Shown here: one piece after another, positions 22,798 to 31,026 of the stretch
How the letters are laid out: the number at the start of each line of letters is the position of its first letter
Position numbering within the stretch: position 1 is the stretch's first letter
Assembly (NCBI GenBank): GCA_904397895.1
Contig: CAJFOZ010000018.1
Location: 1-33,029 of the forward strand
Length of the DNA: 33,029 nt
Reading direction: 5' to 3'
Source of the DNA: an uncultured Clostridia bacterium
GTDB taxonomy: Bacteria; Bacillota; Clostridia; Oscillospirales; Acutalibacteraceae
The notes under the pieces: generated by a model
Database searches by the model: none
What the model saw: only the letters and a program-made list of their open reading frames with translations
What the model was told of the DNA's origin: nothing
Program-made: the position numbers and the translations under genes

Positions 22798-23826
22798 GTG
22801 AAGGCGAACGCACTCCTTGCCACTGGATTATGGATCCTGCTTTGCCTGGCCGGATGCAACAGCCGGCCAGCTGAAACCGCCAATGCGCCGCAGGCTGTAC
22901 AGAACAGACGACAGGAGACAGAGGGGGAGGGTGCTTTCCAGTCAGTGGAGGAAACGAATGGGCCATTTACCATCAATACAAAAATTGACGAGGTCATGAA
23001 CGCTTCTGTATTTGGAGAATATGGACGGCTGATCTTCCCAGTGGACGACGGATATACCAGCGGTGATACGCTGGGAGGCCTTCGCCTTACCTGGTACAGC
23101 CACATCGATCCAAATGAGACAGTGGAAATCGTCAATTATCTCCATGGCCATGCCCAGGCAGGCGACACCATATTTTACGACATCTATACCGAGGCAGAAA
23201 AGGCGGCTGACCCAGATAAAGAAAATACCGGCCTATTCTTCTTCCGAGGACGGCCGGGCGCAAAATTTGCTGTATGCAATGCAGGCGGAGGCTTCGCCTA
23301 TGTGGGAGCCATGCAGGATAGTTTCCCTCATGCGCTGGAACTCTCCAAACGGGGATACAATGCTTTCACCCTGATTTACCGTCCCGGCGCACAGACCGCC
23401 TGCGAGGATCTGGCAAGAGCCATCGGCTTCATCTTTGAACACGCCAAAGAACTGGAAGTGGATACACACTGCTACTCCCTCTGGGGCGGTTCCGCAGGGG
23501 CCAGGATGGCGGCTTGGCTGGGATCCTACGGTCCAGCATCCTTCGGTGGGGATAACCTCCCCCGGCCCGGGGCGGTCATTATGCAGTACACTGGACATTC
23601 CGATTATACGCAAAGCGATCCGCCTACCTTTGCCTGTGTGGGGGAAAACGACGGCATCGCCAACTGGCGCACCATGCAGCGGCGGCTCCAGGCACTGAGT
23701 GACTTAGGGATTCCAACCGAATTTCATCACTATCCGGGACTGGGCCACGGCTTCGGTTTGGGGACCGGTACAGTTGCTGAGGGATGGTTGGACCAAGCAG
23801 TTGCTTTCTGGGAACATCAAATGTAA
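22798..23826 (+). CDS. Lipoprotein with alpha/beta hydrolase (esterase-like) domain
   Basis: A 342-aa protein starting at GTG with a GGTGAG site. A signal peptide ends in lipobox LAGC (Cys20), so the protein is predicted to be anchored on the outer face of the membrane. A linker (21-60) leads to an alpha/beta hydrolase with an oxyanion-type NAGGGF (161-166), nucleophile Ser232 in GGSAGA, acid Asp285 in GENDG and His317 in GLGHGFG. This is the layout of hormone-sensitive-lipase/acetyl-xylan-esterase-like enzymes. It heads a same-strand run with an SDR, an iron alcohol dehydrogenase and a secreted flavodoxin. Substrate unknown; an acyl or acetyl ester is likely. Confidence 0.88.
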   Translation: MKANALLATGLWILLCLAGCNSRPAETANAPQAVQNRRQETEGEGAFQSVEETNGPFTINTKIDEVMNASVFGEYGRLIFPVDDGYTSGDTLGGLRLTWYSHIDPNETVEIVNYLHGHAQAGDTIFYDIYTEAEKAADPDKENTGLFFFRGRPGAKFAVCNAGGGFAYVGAMQDSFPHALELSKRGYNAFTLIYRPGAQTACEDLARAIGFIFEHAKELEVDTHCYSLWGGSAGARMAAWLGSYGPASFGGDNLPRPGAVIMQYTGHSDYTQSDPPTFACVGENDGIANWRTMQRRLQALSDLGIPTEFHHYPGLGHGFGLGTGTVAEGWLDQAVAFWEHQM

Positions 23827-23854
23827 TAATAAAAAGAGAAAGGGCGTCTTTTCA

Positions 23855-24685
23855 ATGAAAAAAGTATTGCTTTTGACTGGTGCAGGACAAATCGGGATGG
23901 CCATTGCCCGCAGGATGGGACATGGCATGAAAATCGTGATTGGAGACAAGCAGCTAAAAAATGCACAGGCCATTTCCAAAATTATGAACGAGGCCGGCTT
24001 TGATACCACCGCCCTAGAGATGGACTTGTCCAGCCGGGATTCCATTCGGGATCTGATTGCCCAAGGGCAGAAATACGGCCCCATCACCATGCTGGTAAAT
24101 GCGGCCGGCGTTTCCCCCAGCCAAGCGCCGGTTGAAGCCATCTTGAAGGTTGATCTGTACGGCACCGCCGTTCTTTTGGAAGAAGTGGGCAAGGTGATTC
24201 AGGCCGGGGGTGTGGGCGTAACCATCTCCAGCCAATCCGGACACAGGATGCCGGCCCTTACGCCAGAAATGGATGCTCAATTGGCCCTTACCCCTACGGA
24301 AGACCTTCTGGGGCTCACCATCCTACAGCCGGAAAACATCCGGGATACGCTGCACGCCTATCAAATGGCCAAACGCTGCAATGTAAAACGTGTAATGGCC
24401 GAGGCTGTAAAGTGGGGAGAGCGTGGCGCCCGTATCAACTCCATCTCCCCGGGGATCATAGTCACACCGCTGGCTATGGATGAATTCAATGGCCCCAGAG
24501 GGAATTTTTACAAAAATATGTTTGCAAAATGCCCCGCCGGACGTCCAGGAACAGCAGATGAAATCGCCAATGTGGCACAACTGCTTATGAGCGACGCAGG
24601 CGCATTTATTACAGGCGCTGACTTCTTGATCGACGGTGGCGCTACCGCCTCCTATTTCTATGGTCCTCTGAAGCCCGAAGGTTAA
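23855..24685 (+). CDS. Short-chain dehydrogenase/reductase
   Basis: A 276-aa classical SDR starting at MKKVLLLTGAGQIG. The nucleotide motif TGAGQIG (8-14) deviates from TGxxxGIG by Gln-Ile-Gly but fits. NAAGVS is at 82-87, Ser125/126 in TISSQSGH, and Tyr169-x3-Lys173 in HAYQMAKR; ISPGIIVTPLAMDE and a C-terminal GADFLIDGGA complete the fold. The start has AGAGAAAGGG upstream, 28 bp after the hydrolase gene. It is a cytoplasmic NAD(P)-dependent oxidoreductase of unknown substrate, possibly acting on an alcohol released by the neighbouring hydrolase. Confidence 0.93.
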   Translation: MKKVLLLTGAGQIGMAIARRMGHGMKIVIGDKQLKNAQAISKIMNEAGFDTTALEMDLSSRDSIRDLIAQGQKYGPITMLVNAAGVSPSQAPVEAILKVDLYGTAVLLEEVGKVIQAGGVGVTISSQSGHRMPALTPEMDAQLALTPTEDLLGLTILQPENIRDTLHAYQMAKRCNVKRVMAEAVKWGERGARINSISPGIIVTPLAMDEFNGPRGNFYKNMFAKCPAGRPGTADEIANVAQLLMSDAGAFITGADFLIDGGATASYFYGPLKPEG

Positions 24686-24722
24686 TGATTCTAATATTCT
24701 TATTCAGAAAGGTAAGATGGTC

Positions 24723-25892
24723 ATGAACAACTTTATTTTTCAAAATGCAACCAAAGTCTATTTTGGACAAGGCTGCGTAAAGGAATATCTGGCCTGTCTG
24801 ACCAAGAGCGCCGGTACGGTACTGCTGGCCTATGGCGGCGGCTCCATCAAACGCAATGGCGTCTACGATGAAGTGATTAAGATCCTGAAGGAATCGAAAA
24901 AAAACATTGTAGAGTTTCCGGGTATCATGTCCAATCCCACCTACAAAAAGGTACAGGAAGGCGCAAAGCTGGCCCTGGAAAATAAGGTGGACATGATCCT
25001 CGCTATCGGCGGCGGCAGTGTGATGGACTGCTGCAAAGCGGTATCTCTGGCCGCACGGTATCAAGGAAACATCTGGGACGATTTCTGGGCGCGCCCCGGC
25101 GTAATTGAAGTAGAGCCTTTGCCTCTGGGGGTCATCGTCACTGTGGCGGGTACCGGCAGCGAATGCAACGGCGGCGCTGTGATTACCAACGAGCAAAAGA
25201 AAATCAAAACCGGGCGGGATTACCCAAAGCTAAACCCGAAATTTGCCCTGATGGATCCCTCCTATACCTACAGTGTGCCCAAGATTCAAATGGTTTCTGG
25301 TGGATTTGATATTTTAAGTCATATTATGGAAACCTATTTCAGCGAGCCCGACGAGGACAACGTCTCGGACGACATCATGGAGGCATTGATGAAGAGCGTC
25401 ATCCGCAACTTGCGCTCTGCTATCCGGAATCCAACGGACTATACCGCCCGCTCCAACCTGATGTGGGACGCCACCATGGCGGAAAACCGGGTCATCAAGA
25501 TGGGCAAAAAATGCGACTTTGAGTGCCACAACATGGAACACCAGCTGGGGGCTTACACCAACTGCAACCACGGCTGCGGCCTTGCGGTTCTGCATCCCGT
25601 GTACTACCGACACATCTTCAACAAGGGATTGCCTAAGTTCGTCCGGTTTGCAGAAAATATCTGGGGCATCACCCGAGACGGCAAAACCGATGGACAACTC
25701 GCCTTGGCCGGTATCGACGCCCTGGCGGACTTCATTCAGGAGATCGGCCTGCCCACAACCTTAAAGGAACTAGGCCTTACCGATAAAAAGCAGCTGAAGG
25801 AGATCGCCGATTCTTGCAGCATCTCCGGGGGCAGCTATAAAAAAATGACCCATGAAGAAATCCTGAAGATTTTCCAGCAATGCTACGAATGA
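24723..25892 (+). CDS. Iron-containing alcohol dehydrogenase, YqhD/butanol dehydrogenase type
   Basis: A 389-aa enzyme beginning MNNFIFQNATKVYFG, the usual start of the BdhA/YqhD branch; this ATG has AAAGG at 9 nt, better than the ATG two codons earlier. Cofactor motif GGGSVMD (96-102). Metal ligands predicted from YqhD spacing: Asp196, His200, His269, His283. It typically reduces aldehydes with NAD(P)H. It is distinct from the other iron alcohol dehydrogenase at 18973. It lies 37 bp after the SDR and 14 bp before the flavodoxin lipoprotein. Confidence 0.93.
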   Translation: MNNFIFQNATKVYFGQGCVKEYLACLTKSAGTVLLAYGGGSIKRNGVYDEVIKILKESKKNIVEFPGIMSNPTYKKVQEGAKLALENKVDMILAIGGGSVMDCCKAVSLAARYQGNIWDDFWARPGVIEVEPLPLGVIVTVAGTGSECNGGAVITNEQKKIKTGRDYPKLNPKFALMDPSYTYSVPKIQMVSGGFDILSHIMETYFSEPDEDNVSDDIMEALMKSVIRNLRSAIRNPTDYTARSNLMWDATMAENRVIKMGKKCDFECHNMEHQLGAYTNCNHGCGLAVLHPVYYRHIFNKGLPKFVRFAENIWGITRDGKTDGQLALAGIDALADFIQEIGLPTTLKELGLTDKKQLKEIADSCSISGGSYKKMTHEEILKIFQQCYE

Positions 25893-25906
25893 AAGGAGCA
25901 GTCAGC

Positions 25907-26560
25907 ATGAAAAAGTTTGTCACATTATTCCTGGGGCTTGTAATGGTACTTAGCCTCTCCGCTTGCAGCAGCCAAAGCCCTTCTACCTCTGCCATGCCGG
26001 AATCTTCTGTGCCGGAGTCAAGTGAAGCACAATCCTCCCGGCCGGAAAGCACGGCCAAAACAACGGAAACTGAAACCGGAAATACCCTGGTGGCGTTTTT
26101 CTCCGCTACTGGAAACACCGAAGAAGCAGCCAACTATATTGCCGAAATTACCGGTGGGGATTTGTTTGAGCTGGAACCTTCCGAGCCCTATACCAGCGAA
26201 GATTTAGACTGGACAAACGATAACAGCCGTGTCTCCCAGGAGTATTCCAACGAAGAATTGCGGGATGTGGAACTGGTCGCAGATACGGTAGAGAACTGGG
26301 ATGAGTACGAAACCGTGTTTATCGGCTATCCCATCTGGTGGGGCGTCGCCGCATGGCCTGTAAATACCTTTGTGGACGCCAATGATTTCTCAGGGAAAAC
26401 GGTAATCCCCTTCTGTACCTCTTCCAGTTCCGGTTTAGGTGAGAGCGGCCAGCTTTTAGCAAATTTGGCCGGTACCGGCGATTGGCAAGAAGGCCAACGG
26501 TTCTCTTCCAGCGTCAGCGAGGAAGAGGTACAGGAATGGTTGAGCGGACTGAACCAGTAA
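25907..26560 (+). CDS. Flavodoxin-like lipoprotein
   Basis: A 217-aa protein with a signal peptide and lipobox LSAC (Cys20), a Ser/Glu/Pro-rich linker (21-58), and a flavodoxin fold starting at NTLVAFFSATGNTEEAANYI, where SATGNT (66-71) is the FMN phosphate loop. Further on, IGYPIWWGVAAWPVNTFV and the FCTSSSSGLGES loop fit the flavin site of the Flavodoxin_4-type family. It is thus a surface-anchored flavoprotein, an electron carrier or quinone-reductase-like enzyme. A strong AAAGGAGC site lies 14 bp past the alcohol dehydrogenase. The last gene of the hydrolase-SDR-ADH run. Confidence 0.9.
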   Translation: MKKFVTLFLGLVMVLSLSACSSQSPSTSAMPESSVPESSEAQSSRPESTAKTTETETGNTLVAFFSATGNTEEAANYIAEITGGDLFELEPSEPYTSEDLDWTNDNSRVSQEYSNEELRDVELVADTVENWDEYETVFIGYPIWWGVAAWPVNTFVDANDFSGKTVIPFCTSSSSGLGESGQLLANLAGTGDWQEGQRFSSSVSEEEVQEWLSGLNQ

Positions 26561-26656
26561 GGCAGGTGCAAAAACTGTAAACCTTTGGGTTTTCCTACCT
26601 AACAAACTGGGCTATCTCTCGGCTATTCGCCCGGGTTACAATAAAGGTATAAGGAG

Positions 26657-27000
26657 ATGAGTAAAGTGCAGATGAGAAGATTGGGAAAGGATTTGCTCGT
26701 TTCCGCTACTGGACTGGGATGTATGGGATTTTCCCATGCCTACGGTACACCTACTGAAGAAAAAGAAACCGTACGCCTGCTACGCCGGGCTGTGGAAATA
26801 GGCTATACTTTTTTTGACACTGCCGAGGTCTACGGAACGTCGGACGATCCTCATGTCAATGAGCGATTGGTAGGAATTGCTTTGGCTCCCTATCGGGATC
26901 AAGTAGTTATAGCTACCAAATTTGGCCTGCGGTTTGATTTTGAAACCGGCAAAGTTCTGTTGCCATTGATTCCCGATTCCCGGCCGAAAACCATTGCTTC
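26657..27000 (+). pseudogene. Aldo/keto reductase, 3'-truncated
   Basis: The first about 115 codons are a clear aldo/keto reductase N-terminus: RLGKDLLVSATGLGCMGFSH, FFDTAEVYG with the catalytic Asp and Tyr, NERLVGIAL, and ATKFGLRFD. After IPDSRPKTI, near 27000, similarity stops abruptly. The frame then runs antisense into the end of the convergent MATE gene (stop at 27017). About two thirds of the expected 330 residues, including the catalytic His and cofactor site, are missing. A deletion or recombination joined the fragment to the MATE gene. Confidence 0.82.
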
Positions 27001-27016
27001 CGCCCCATCGGCTTTG

Positions 27017-28348
27017 CTATTTGATCCTAATGCATTTACGATAGACGATAAATGCGATGACTGCTGTAATTGCTTCTGCCACCCAAAAGGCATTCCAGAC
27101 GCCAACAGGGCCGAAAAGCCAGCTCAGCAAATAGGCGGCCGGAATGATAATAACGATGTACCGGCACAACGAAATGATCAGCGAGGGGACTCCTTTCCCC
27201 AGTCCTTCCAATGCCCCTGACGAGGTTACAGAAACAGCCGAAACAAGAAATCCCGCACCAATAATGCGAAGTGCGGTTTCCCCGGCATGAATGGTTTCTG
27301 GTGTATGGGTAAATAGGCCCATGAGCTGGCTGGGGATGACCAGACAGATTATTGTCCCCAAAATCATTATAATGCCGCTCATGCAAAGGACAATATTATA
27401 AATCTGGTTGACCCGTTTATGCTCTTTGGCTCCGTAATTGTAACCGATCAGAGGGCGCATCCCCTGAACAATACCGTTGGCCGGCAGATAAATAAAGGTC
27501 TGTAATTTGTAATAAATCCCCAGAACCAAAATATAAACCTCGGAGTATGCCGCCAAAATGGCATTCAGCGAAGAAATCAAAAAAGATGGCAGGGCAAGAT
27601 TTAAGGTCGCCGGTATTCCGACGGAATATAGCTTGAGCACCATCTTCCTATTGGGGGTCAGATACTTCTTGCTGATACGAACACCAATGGGGCGTACAAA
27701 ATAGATCACCAGATAGATTGCCAAGGTAAGCGTCTGGCCAATCCCTGTAGCCAGCGCCGCGCCTTCTATTCCCATTTCAGGAAATGGGCCGAGCCCAAAA
27801 ATAAGTACAGGGTCTAAAATGATATTTGCCACACATCCGCACATCAGGCTTACCATTGTAACTTTCATCTTGCCTACAGCCTGAAAGATCTTCTCAAAAG
27901 TCACCCCTAAAACGATACTCAACGTAAATGAAAATGCAATGACAGAGTACCGTATCCCCAGGTCGACAACCGTTTCCGACGACGTAAACATTCTCAAAAA
28001 TGCCGGCATAACAGCAATGCATCCAATGGTCATGATCACACTATGGATGACGGAAAGCAACAGGCCTTGTGTAGCCGCCGTATCTGCTTTTGGACGGTCT
28101 TCCGCACCTAAATAAAAGGCAATAACCGCATTGATCCCTACGCCAAAACCAATGCCTACCGCATTGATAAAATTCTGAATCGGATAGACCAGTGATAATG
28201 CCGTCATAGCGTCCTCACTGATTTGTGCCACAAAAAAACTATCCACAATGTTATAGAGAGAATTCACCAGCATGGATAGTACCATAGGAAGCGACATTGA
28301 TAAAATCAGCGGCAATACTGGCTTCTCTTTCATAAAATTCTGGTTCAT
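27017..28348 (-). CDS. MATE family multidrug exporter
   Basis: A 443-aa protein with about 12 membrane helices in two MatE halves (first half SLPMVLSMLVNSLYNIVDSF; second half SVGIPATLNLALPSFLISSL and IYLPANGIVQGMRPLIGYNY). The family expels cationic drugs or metabolites in exchange for Na+ or H+. The start MNQNFMKEKP has GGAG 5 nt upstream, preferred over an ATG five codons earlier. Expression appears to be controlled by an unusual leader (promoter at 28661, terminator hairpin, two short ORFs). The 3' end abuts the truncated aldo/keto reductase. Confidence 0.93.
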   Translation of the reverse strand: MNQNFMKEKPVLPLILSMSLPMVLSMLVNSLYNIVDSFFVAQISEDAMTALSLVYPIQNFINAVGIGFGVGINAVIAFYLGAEDRPKADTAATQGLLLSVIHSVIMTIGCIAVMPAFLRMFTSSETVVDLGIRYSVIAFSFTLSIVLGVTFEKIFQAVGKMKVTMVSLMCGCVANIILDPVLIFGLGPFPEMGIEGAALATGIGQTLTLAIYLVIYFVRPIGVRISKKYLTPNRKMVLKLYSVGIPATLNLALPSFLISSLNAILAAYSEVYILVLGIYYKLQTFIYLPANGIVQGMRPLIGYNYGAKEHKRVNQIYNIVLCMSGIIMILGTIICLVIPSQLMGLFTHTPETIHAGETALRIIGAGFLVSAVSVTSSGALEGLGKGVPSLIISLCRYIVIIIPAAYLLSWLFGPVGVWNAFWVAEAITAVIAFIVYRKCIRIK

Positions 28349-28407
28349 GTTTACTCCTATCAAAAATTATTTAAAAGCTGTGCTTTATGTACAGCGGCGC
28401 TTTTCAT

Positions 28408-28500
28408 TTATACCATATTACCATAAAAAGCGATACCATAAAAGCGGCTGTCTTTGCGGCGGGGGCGGGTTTTCATGCGTGATAAAACGTTTGGTTTCAT
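28408..28500 (-). CDS. 30-aa leader peptide upstream of the MATE gene
   Basis: A short ORF with an excellent GGAGG Shine-Dalgarno 8 nt before its ATG. The peptide is highly basic in the middle (RMKTRPRRKDSRFY) and ends GIAFYGNMV. It stops 59 bp before the MATE start, and a weak hairpin (GCTGT/ACAGC followed by TTTTAAAT) lies in between. The ribosome site is too good to be random in a 367-bp intergenic stretch. A role as a translation-sensing leader, as known for antibiotic-resistance genes, is inferred, not shown. Confidence 0.6.
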   Translation of the reverse strand: MKPNVLSRMKTRPRRKDSRFYGIAFYGNMV

Positions 28501-28545
28501 AATACATTCCTCCATTTTGCAGATTGTTCCCAGCATTGTGCCAAC

Positions 28546-28583
28546 AAAAAAGCCACACAGTTATCATAAGATAACTGTGTGGC
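28546..28583 (-). terminator. Leader attenuator upstream of the MATE gene
   Basis: A perfect 14-bp stem (28570-28583 with 28552-28565) with a 4-nt loop, followed on the minus strand by TTTTTTG. It lies about 45 nt after a consensus promoter and about 200 nt before the MATE start, so it can act as an attenuator; it could also end transcripts of the upstream epimerase gene. Confidence 0.8.
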
Positions 28584-28617
28584 GAAAAGATGACATCGTC
28601 CAGAAAAATCCACCCAT
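28564..28617 (-). CDS. 17-codon uORF overlapping the attenuator
   Basis: ATG at 28617 opens MGGFFWTMSSFRHTVIL and stops with TGA in the loop of the terminator hairpin. Translation would cover the 5' arm of the terminator and prevent its folding. There is no strong Shine-Dalgarno, which is why confidence is low. Confidence 0.3.
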   Translation of the reverse strand: MGGFFWTMSSFRHTVIL

Positions 28618-28632
28618 AATTTTACATATACT

Positions 28633-28661
28633 ATTATAGAACAATTCCTTCCCCATGTCAA
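28633..28661 (-). promoter_or_regulatory. MATE leader promoter
   Basis: Minus strand TTGACA (28661-28656), 17-bp spacer, TATAAT (28638-28633): perfect sigma-A consensus, start near 28626. The leader to the MATE ATG is thus about 280 nt. Confidence 0.9.
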
Positions 28662-28716
28662 GTGTCATACTGCAAATAGGGGTTACGGAATCGGTGGCTG
28701 TATATGGCCCGGCCTA

Positions 28717-29721
28717 TCATGCGGGAAGGGGAACCTTATTCCCTTTTTGCATCCACAGCACGGTATCCCGAATGGTCTGGAACAAATCCCGAGGCCGGTA
28801 TCCCAATTCACTTGTGGCCTTATCGTGAGAAAATTTATCGTTGCTTTTAAGGGTATAAAGGGAATATCTCGTATACAAGGGACGTTCCTTTTTGCGCCTG
28901 GCATACCACTGCATTGCAGGCACTGCCGCCTTGGCCATCCACATGGGGAGCACCGGCAGACGTCTTCCCCCGGCTACCAGACGCACCATCTGAAGGACAT
29001 CCTTGATCTCATAATGCCGGTTGGACAAGATATAACACTGTCCACTTTTCCCCTTTTCTGCCGCCAGTAAGCATCCTTTTGCCACATCCCGCACGTCTAC
29101 AAAATCATATCCACCGTGGACACAGGCCGGCAACAGGCCCCGGATATAATCGCTTACCATCTGTACCAGATGATTTCCCGAGTTATCGTAAGGGCCTAAA
29201 ATACCTGAAGGATGCACTACCACAGCATCAAGGCCTCGAGCAGCCGCATCCAATACCGCTTGGGTGGCCTCGGCCTTGGTTTTTGCATACCCTCCCACTA
29301 CGTCTTTGGCGGAAAAATGGCTGACCTCCTGTAAGACACAAGTTTTATTCTTTTCCGGGATGGCATGTACGGAACTAACGTACACCAACCTTTTTATCTG
29401 GTACTCTCGGCACAATTTAATGATCTGTTTTGTCCCCACCACATTGACATCGTAGAGCATAGGCGATACCTTTTCCCCAATGTCTACAATGCCGGCCGTA
29501 TGAATGACAATGATTTCAGATCCTCTAATGCCTTCAAACAGTGGACGCATGGTGTCAATATAACGCACATCCCCCTTGACGTAGTGTACGTTATCACAGT
29601 CTTCGGCCTGCTGGCTTGGAAGAATAAGGCCCCGTACCTCTTCCCCTTTCCGCTGGAGCATCCGGACAATGGTACTGCCCAAATGTCCCGTAGCGCCGGT
29701 GACAACAAACACTTTTTTCAT
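28717..29721 (-). CDS. NAD-dependent epimerase/dehydratase family protein
   Basis: A 334-aa extended SDR: nucleotide motif TGATGHLG (8-15), Ser116/117 in YVSSVHA, and Tyr145-x3-Lys149 in GGYAKTK. Downstream HPSGILGPYDN and a ..FVDVRDVA.. segment match dihydroflavonol-reductase-like and sugar-epimerase-like members. AGAGGTG lies upstream. It is divergent from a TetR regulator and preceded by its own promoter. The substrate is undetermined; aldehyde or ketone reduction and nucleotide-sugar modification are both possible. Confidence 0.9.
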   Translation of the reverse strand: MKKVFVVTGATGHLGSTIVRMLQRKGEEVRGLILPSQQAEDCDNVHYVKGDVRYIDTMRPLFEGIRGSEIIVIHTAGIVDIGEKVSPMLYDVNVVGTKQIIKLCREYQIKRLVYVSSVHAIPEKNKTCVLQEVSHFSAKDVVGGYAKTKAEATQAVLDAAARGLDAVVVHPSGILGPYDNSGNHLVQMVSDYIRGLLPACVHGGYDFVDVRDVAKGCLLAAEKGKSGQCYILSNRHYEIKDVLQMVRLVAGGRRLPVLPMWMAKAAVPAMQWYARRKKERPLYTRYSLYTLKSNDKFSHDKATSELGYRPRDLFQTIRDTVLWMQKGNKVPLPA

Positions 29722-29780
29722 ATAATACAGAACACCTCTTTTTAATAATACACACAGTGTTGAATTTCATCCCTAGTTGT

Positions 29781-29809
29781 ATTATAATTTTTTTAATGTC
29801 AGTCTTCAA
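29781..29809 (-). promoter_or_regulatory. Epimerase promoter
   Basis: Minus strand TTGAAG (29809-29804), 17-bp spacer, TATAAT (29786-29781), about 60 bp upstream of the gene. Confidence 0.75.
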
Positions 29810-29848
29810 TGGGCACTTGCTCAGCATTTAAGACGATATCCAACACTT

Positions 29849-29865
29849 TCAACAAACTATGTTGA
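29849..29865. promoter_or_regulatory. 17-bp palindrome, candidate TetR operator
   Basis: TCAACA, a 5-bp spacer and TGTTGA form a perfect dyad in the divergent epimerase/tetR intergenic region, about 47 bp upstream of the TetR start and 40 bp upstream of the epimerase -35. A related half (CAACAC) precedes it. Short enough that chance cannot be excluded. Confidence 0.4.
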
Positions 29866-29911
29866 TTACTAAGCACCGTTCATAAATTGTTGCCATTTAG
29901 GAGGGCTGCCT

Positions 29912-30493
29912 ATGAGGCAGGGAGACCATCGCACCCGCGTCACTAAGATGCTGATCCGCAAAGCTTTTACCGATTTGCTCCGGCAAAAACCCATCCAAAG
30001 CATTTCCATCAAGGAACTTTGTACCCACGCCGGCATCAATCGGGGCACTTTTTACGCCCATTATACTGATATCTACGATTTGCTGGACAAGATGGAATCG
30101 GATATGATGAAGGATTTCTTGGAGGCCTTAAAGCCCCTTCTGGACCTGGATGAGAAGGACCTGACACCTCTCAAAATTACCACCAGCATCTTTCAGTGTC
30201 TCAAAGACAATGCCGATTTATGCACTGTCACGCTAGGCCCTTTTGGCGATAAGGAATTTGCCGCCCGGCTCATCAACATCGGTCGGGAAAAGTGTGTGGA
30301 AACCTATATGCGTTTTTTCGCCGGCGCCACGCCCAAGCAGATCGAATACTACTATGCTTTTGTCAGTTCGGGATGCATTGGGCTGCTGGAGAAATGGCTT
30401 AGCGAAGGGATGGCCGCCAGTGCTGAAGAGATGGCCTCTATGGCCGAATCCATTATGATGTTTGGCATCGGCTTTCTCCAACAAAAAGGGTAG
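29912..30493 (+). CDS. TetR/AcrR family transcriptional regulator
   Basis: A 193-aa regulator. The N-terminal HTH (about 10-56) reads LIRKAFTDLLRQKPIQSISI, KELCTHAGINRGTFYAHYTD. The C-terminal helices, including an aromatic EYYYAFVSSGCIGLLEKWL stretch, fit the DhaS-like/TetR_C_7 type ligand domain. An AGGAGG site precedes the ATG. It is divergent from the epimerase gene and probably represses it and perhaps itself. The ligand is unknown. Confidence 0.93.
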   Translation: MRQGDHRTRVTKMLIRKAFTDLLRQKPIQSISIKELCTHAGINRGTFYAHYTDIYDLLDKMESDMMKDFLEALKPLLDLDEKDLTPLKITTSIFQCLKDNADLCTVTLGPFGDKEFAARLINIGREKCVETYMRFFAGATPKQIEYYYAFVSSGCIGLLEKWLSEGMAASAEEMASMAESIMMFGIGFLQQKG

Positions 30494-30627
30494 TTCTTTT
30501 TAGAAATCCTTTTTAGGTGGGCCTTATTCACCGTTTGGCAATGGACTTTTTCCAAAAAATCTTGTATAATGGTTTTTATTTCTGGTAACTGCCATTGGCT
30601 ATTTTTTTGAAAAAAGGGGACTTCAAG

Positions 30628-30978
30628 ATGGCCTGGATTTTATTGGTTGTTTTTCTTTTATTAACGTTGCTTTTTCTCACTGGAAGAGGGACTTCTCTTT
30701 TGATCGGTTTTAATAACCTCCCCAAAGAGGAGCAGGCTCAATATCGCGCCAAATCCATGTGCCGTGATTTCGGCGCCTACATCCTCTTCCCTCTAGATAT
30801 TATCTGGCTTTTGTGCTACTTTTTGCTCAAACAAGATACCTGGATCGCCCTGCTGGTGCTTGCCTATATCATCTATCTTTTGGTGTGTGCCGTTGTTTTT
30901 GAAAGACGAGGCGGTTTAAAGTACTACCGCAGGGATGCCGCCCGGAGAACCCGTCCTAGGCCCTTGGATCAACAATAA
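30628..30978 (+). CDS. DUF3784-like small membrane protein
   Basis: A 116-aa protein starting MAWILLVVFL after AAGGGG. Three hydrophobic helices (about 1-18, 50-67, 71-91) and a short loop TGRGTSLLIGFNNLPKEEQA match the DUF3784 signature (G.G..LI.GYN...KEE). The C-terminus is Arg-rich and probably cytoplasmic. Function unknown. Confidence 0.8.
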   Translation: MAWILLVVFLLLTLLFLTGRGTSLLIGFNNLPKEEQAQYRAKSMCRDFGAYILFPLDIIWLLCYFLLKQDTWIALLVLAYIIYLLVCAVVFERRGGLKYYRRDAARRTRPRPLDQQ

Positions 30979-31026
30979 CGCTTTTTGTCTCGTTTTCTAA
31001 AATGCCGCTGAAAAGAGAGTGAATTT

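Noticed and set aside
28546-28583. Insertion-sequence end or attachment site, because of the perfect 14-bp inverted repeat.
   Set aside because: The 4-nt loop and following U-run make it a normal intrinsic terminator; no matching copy or target duplication is visible in the window.
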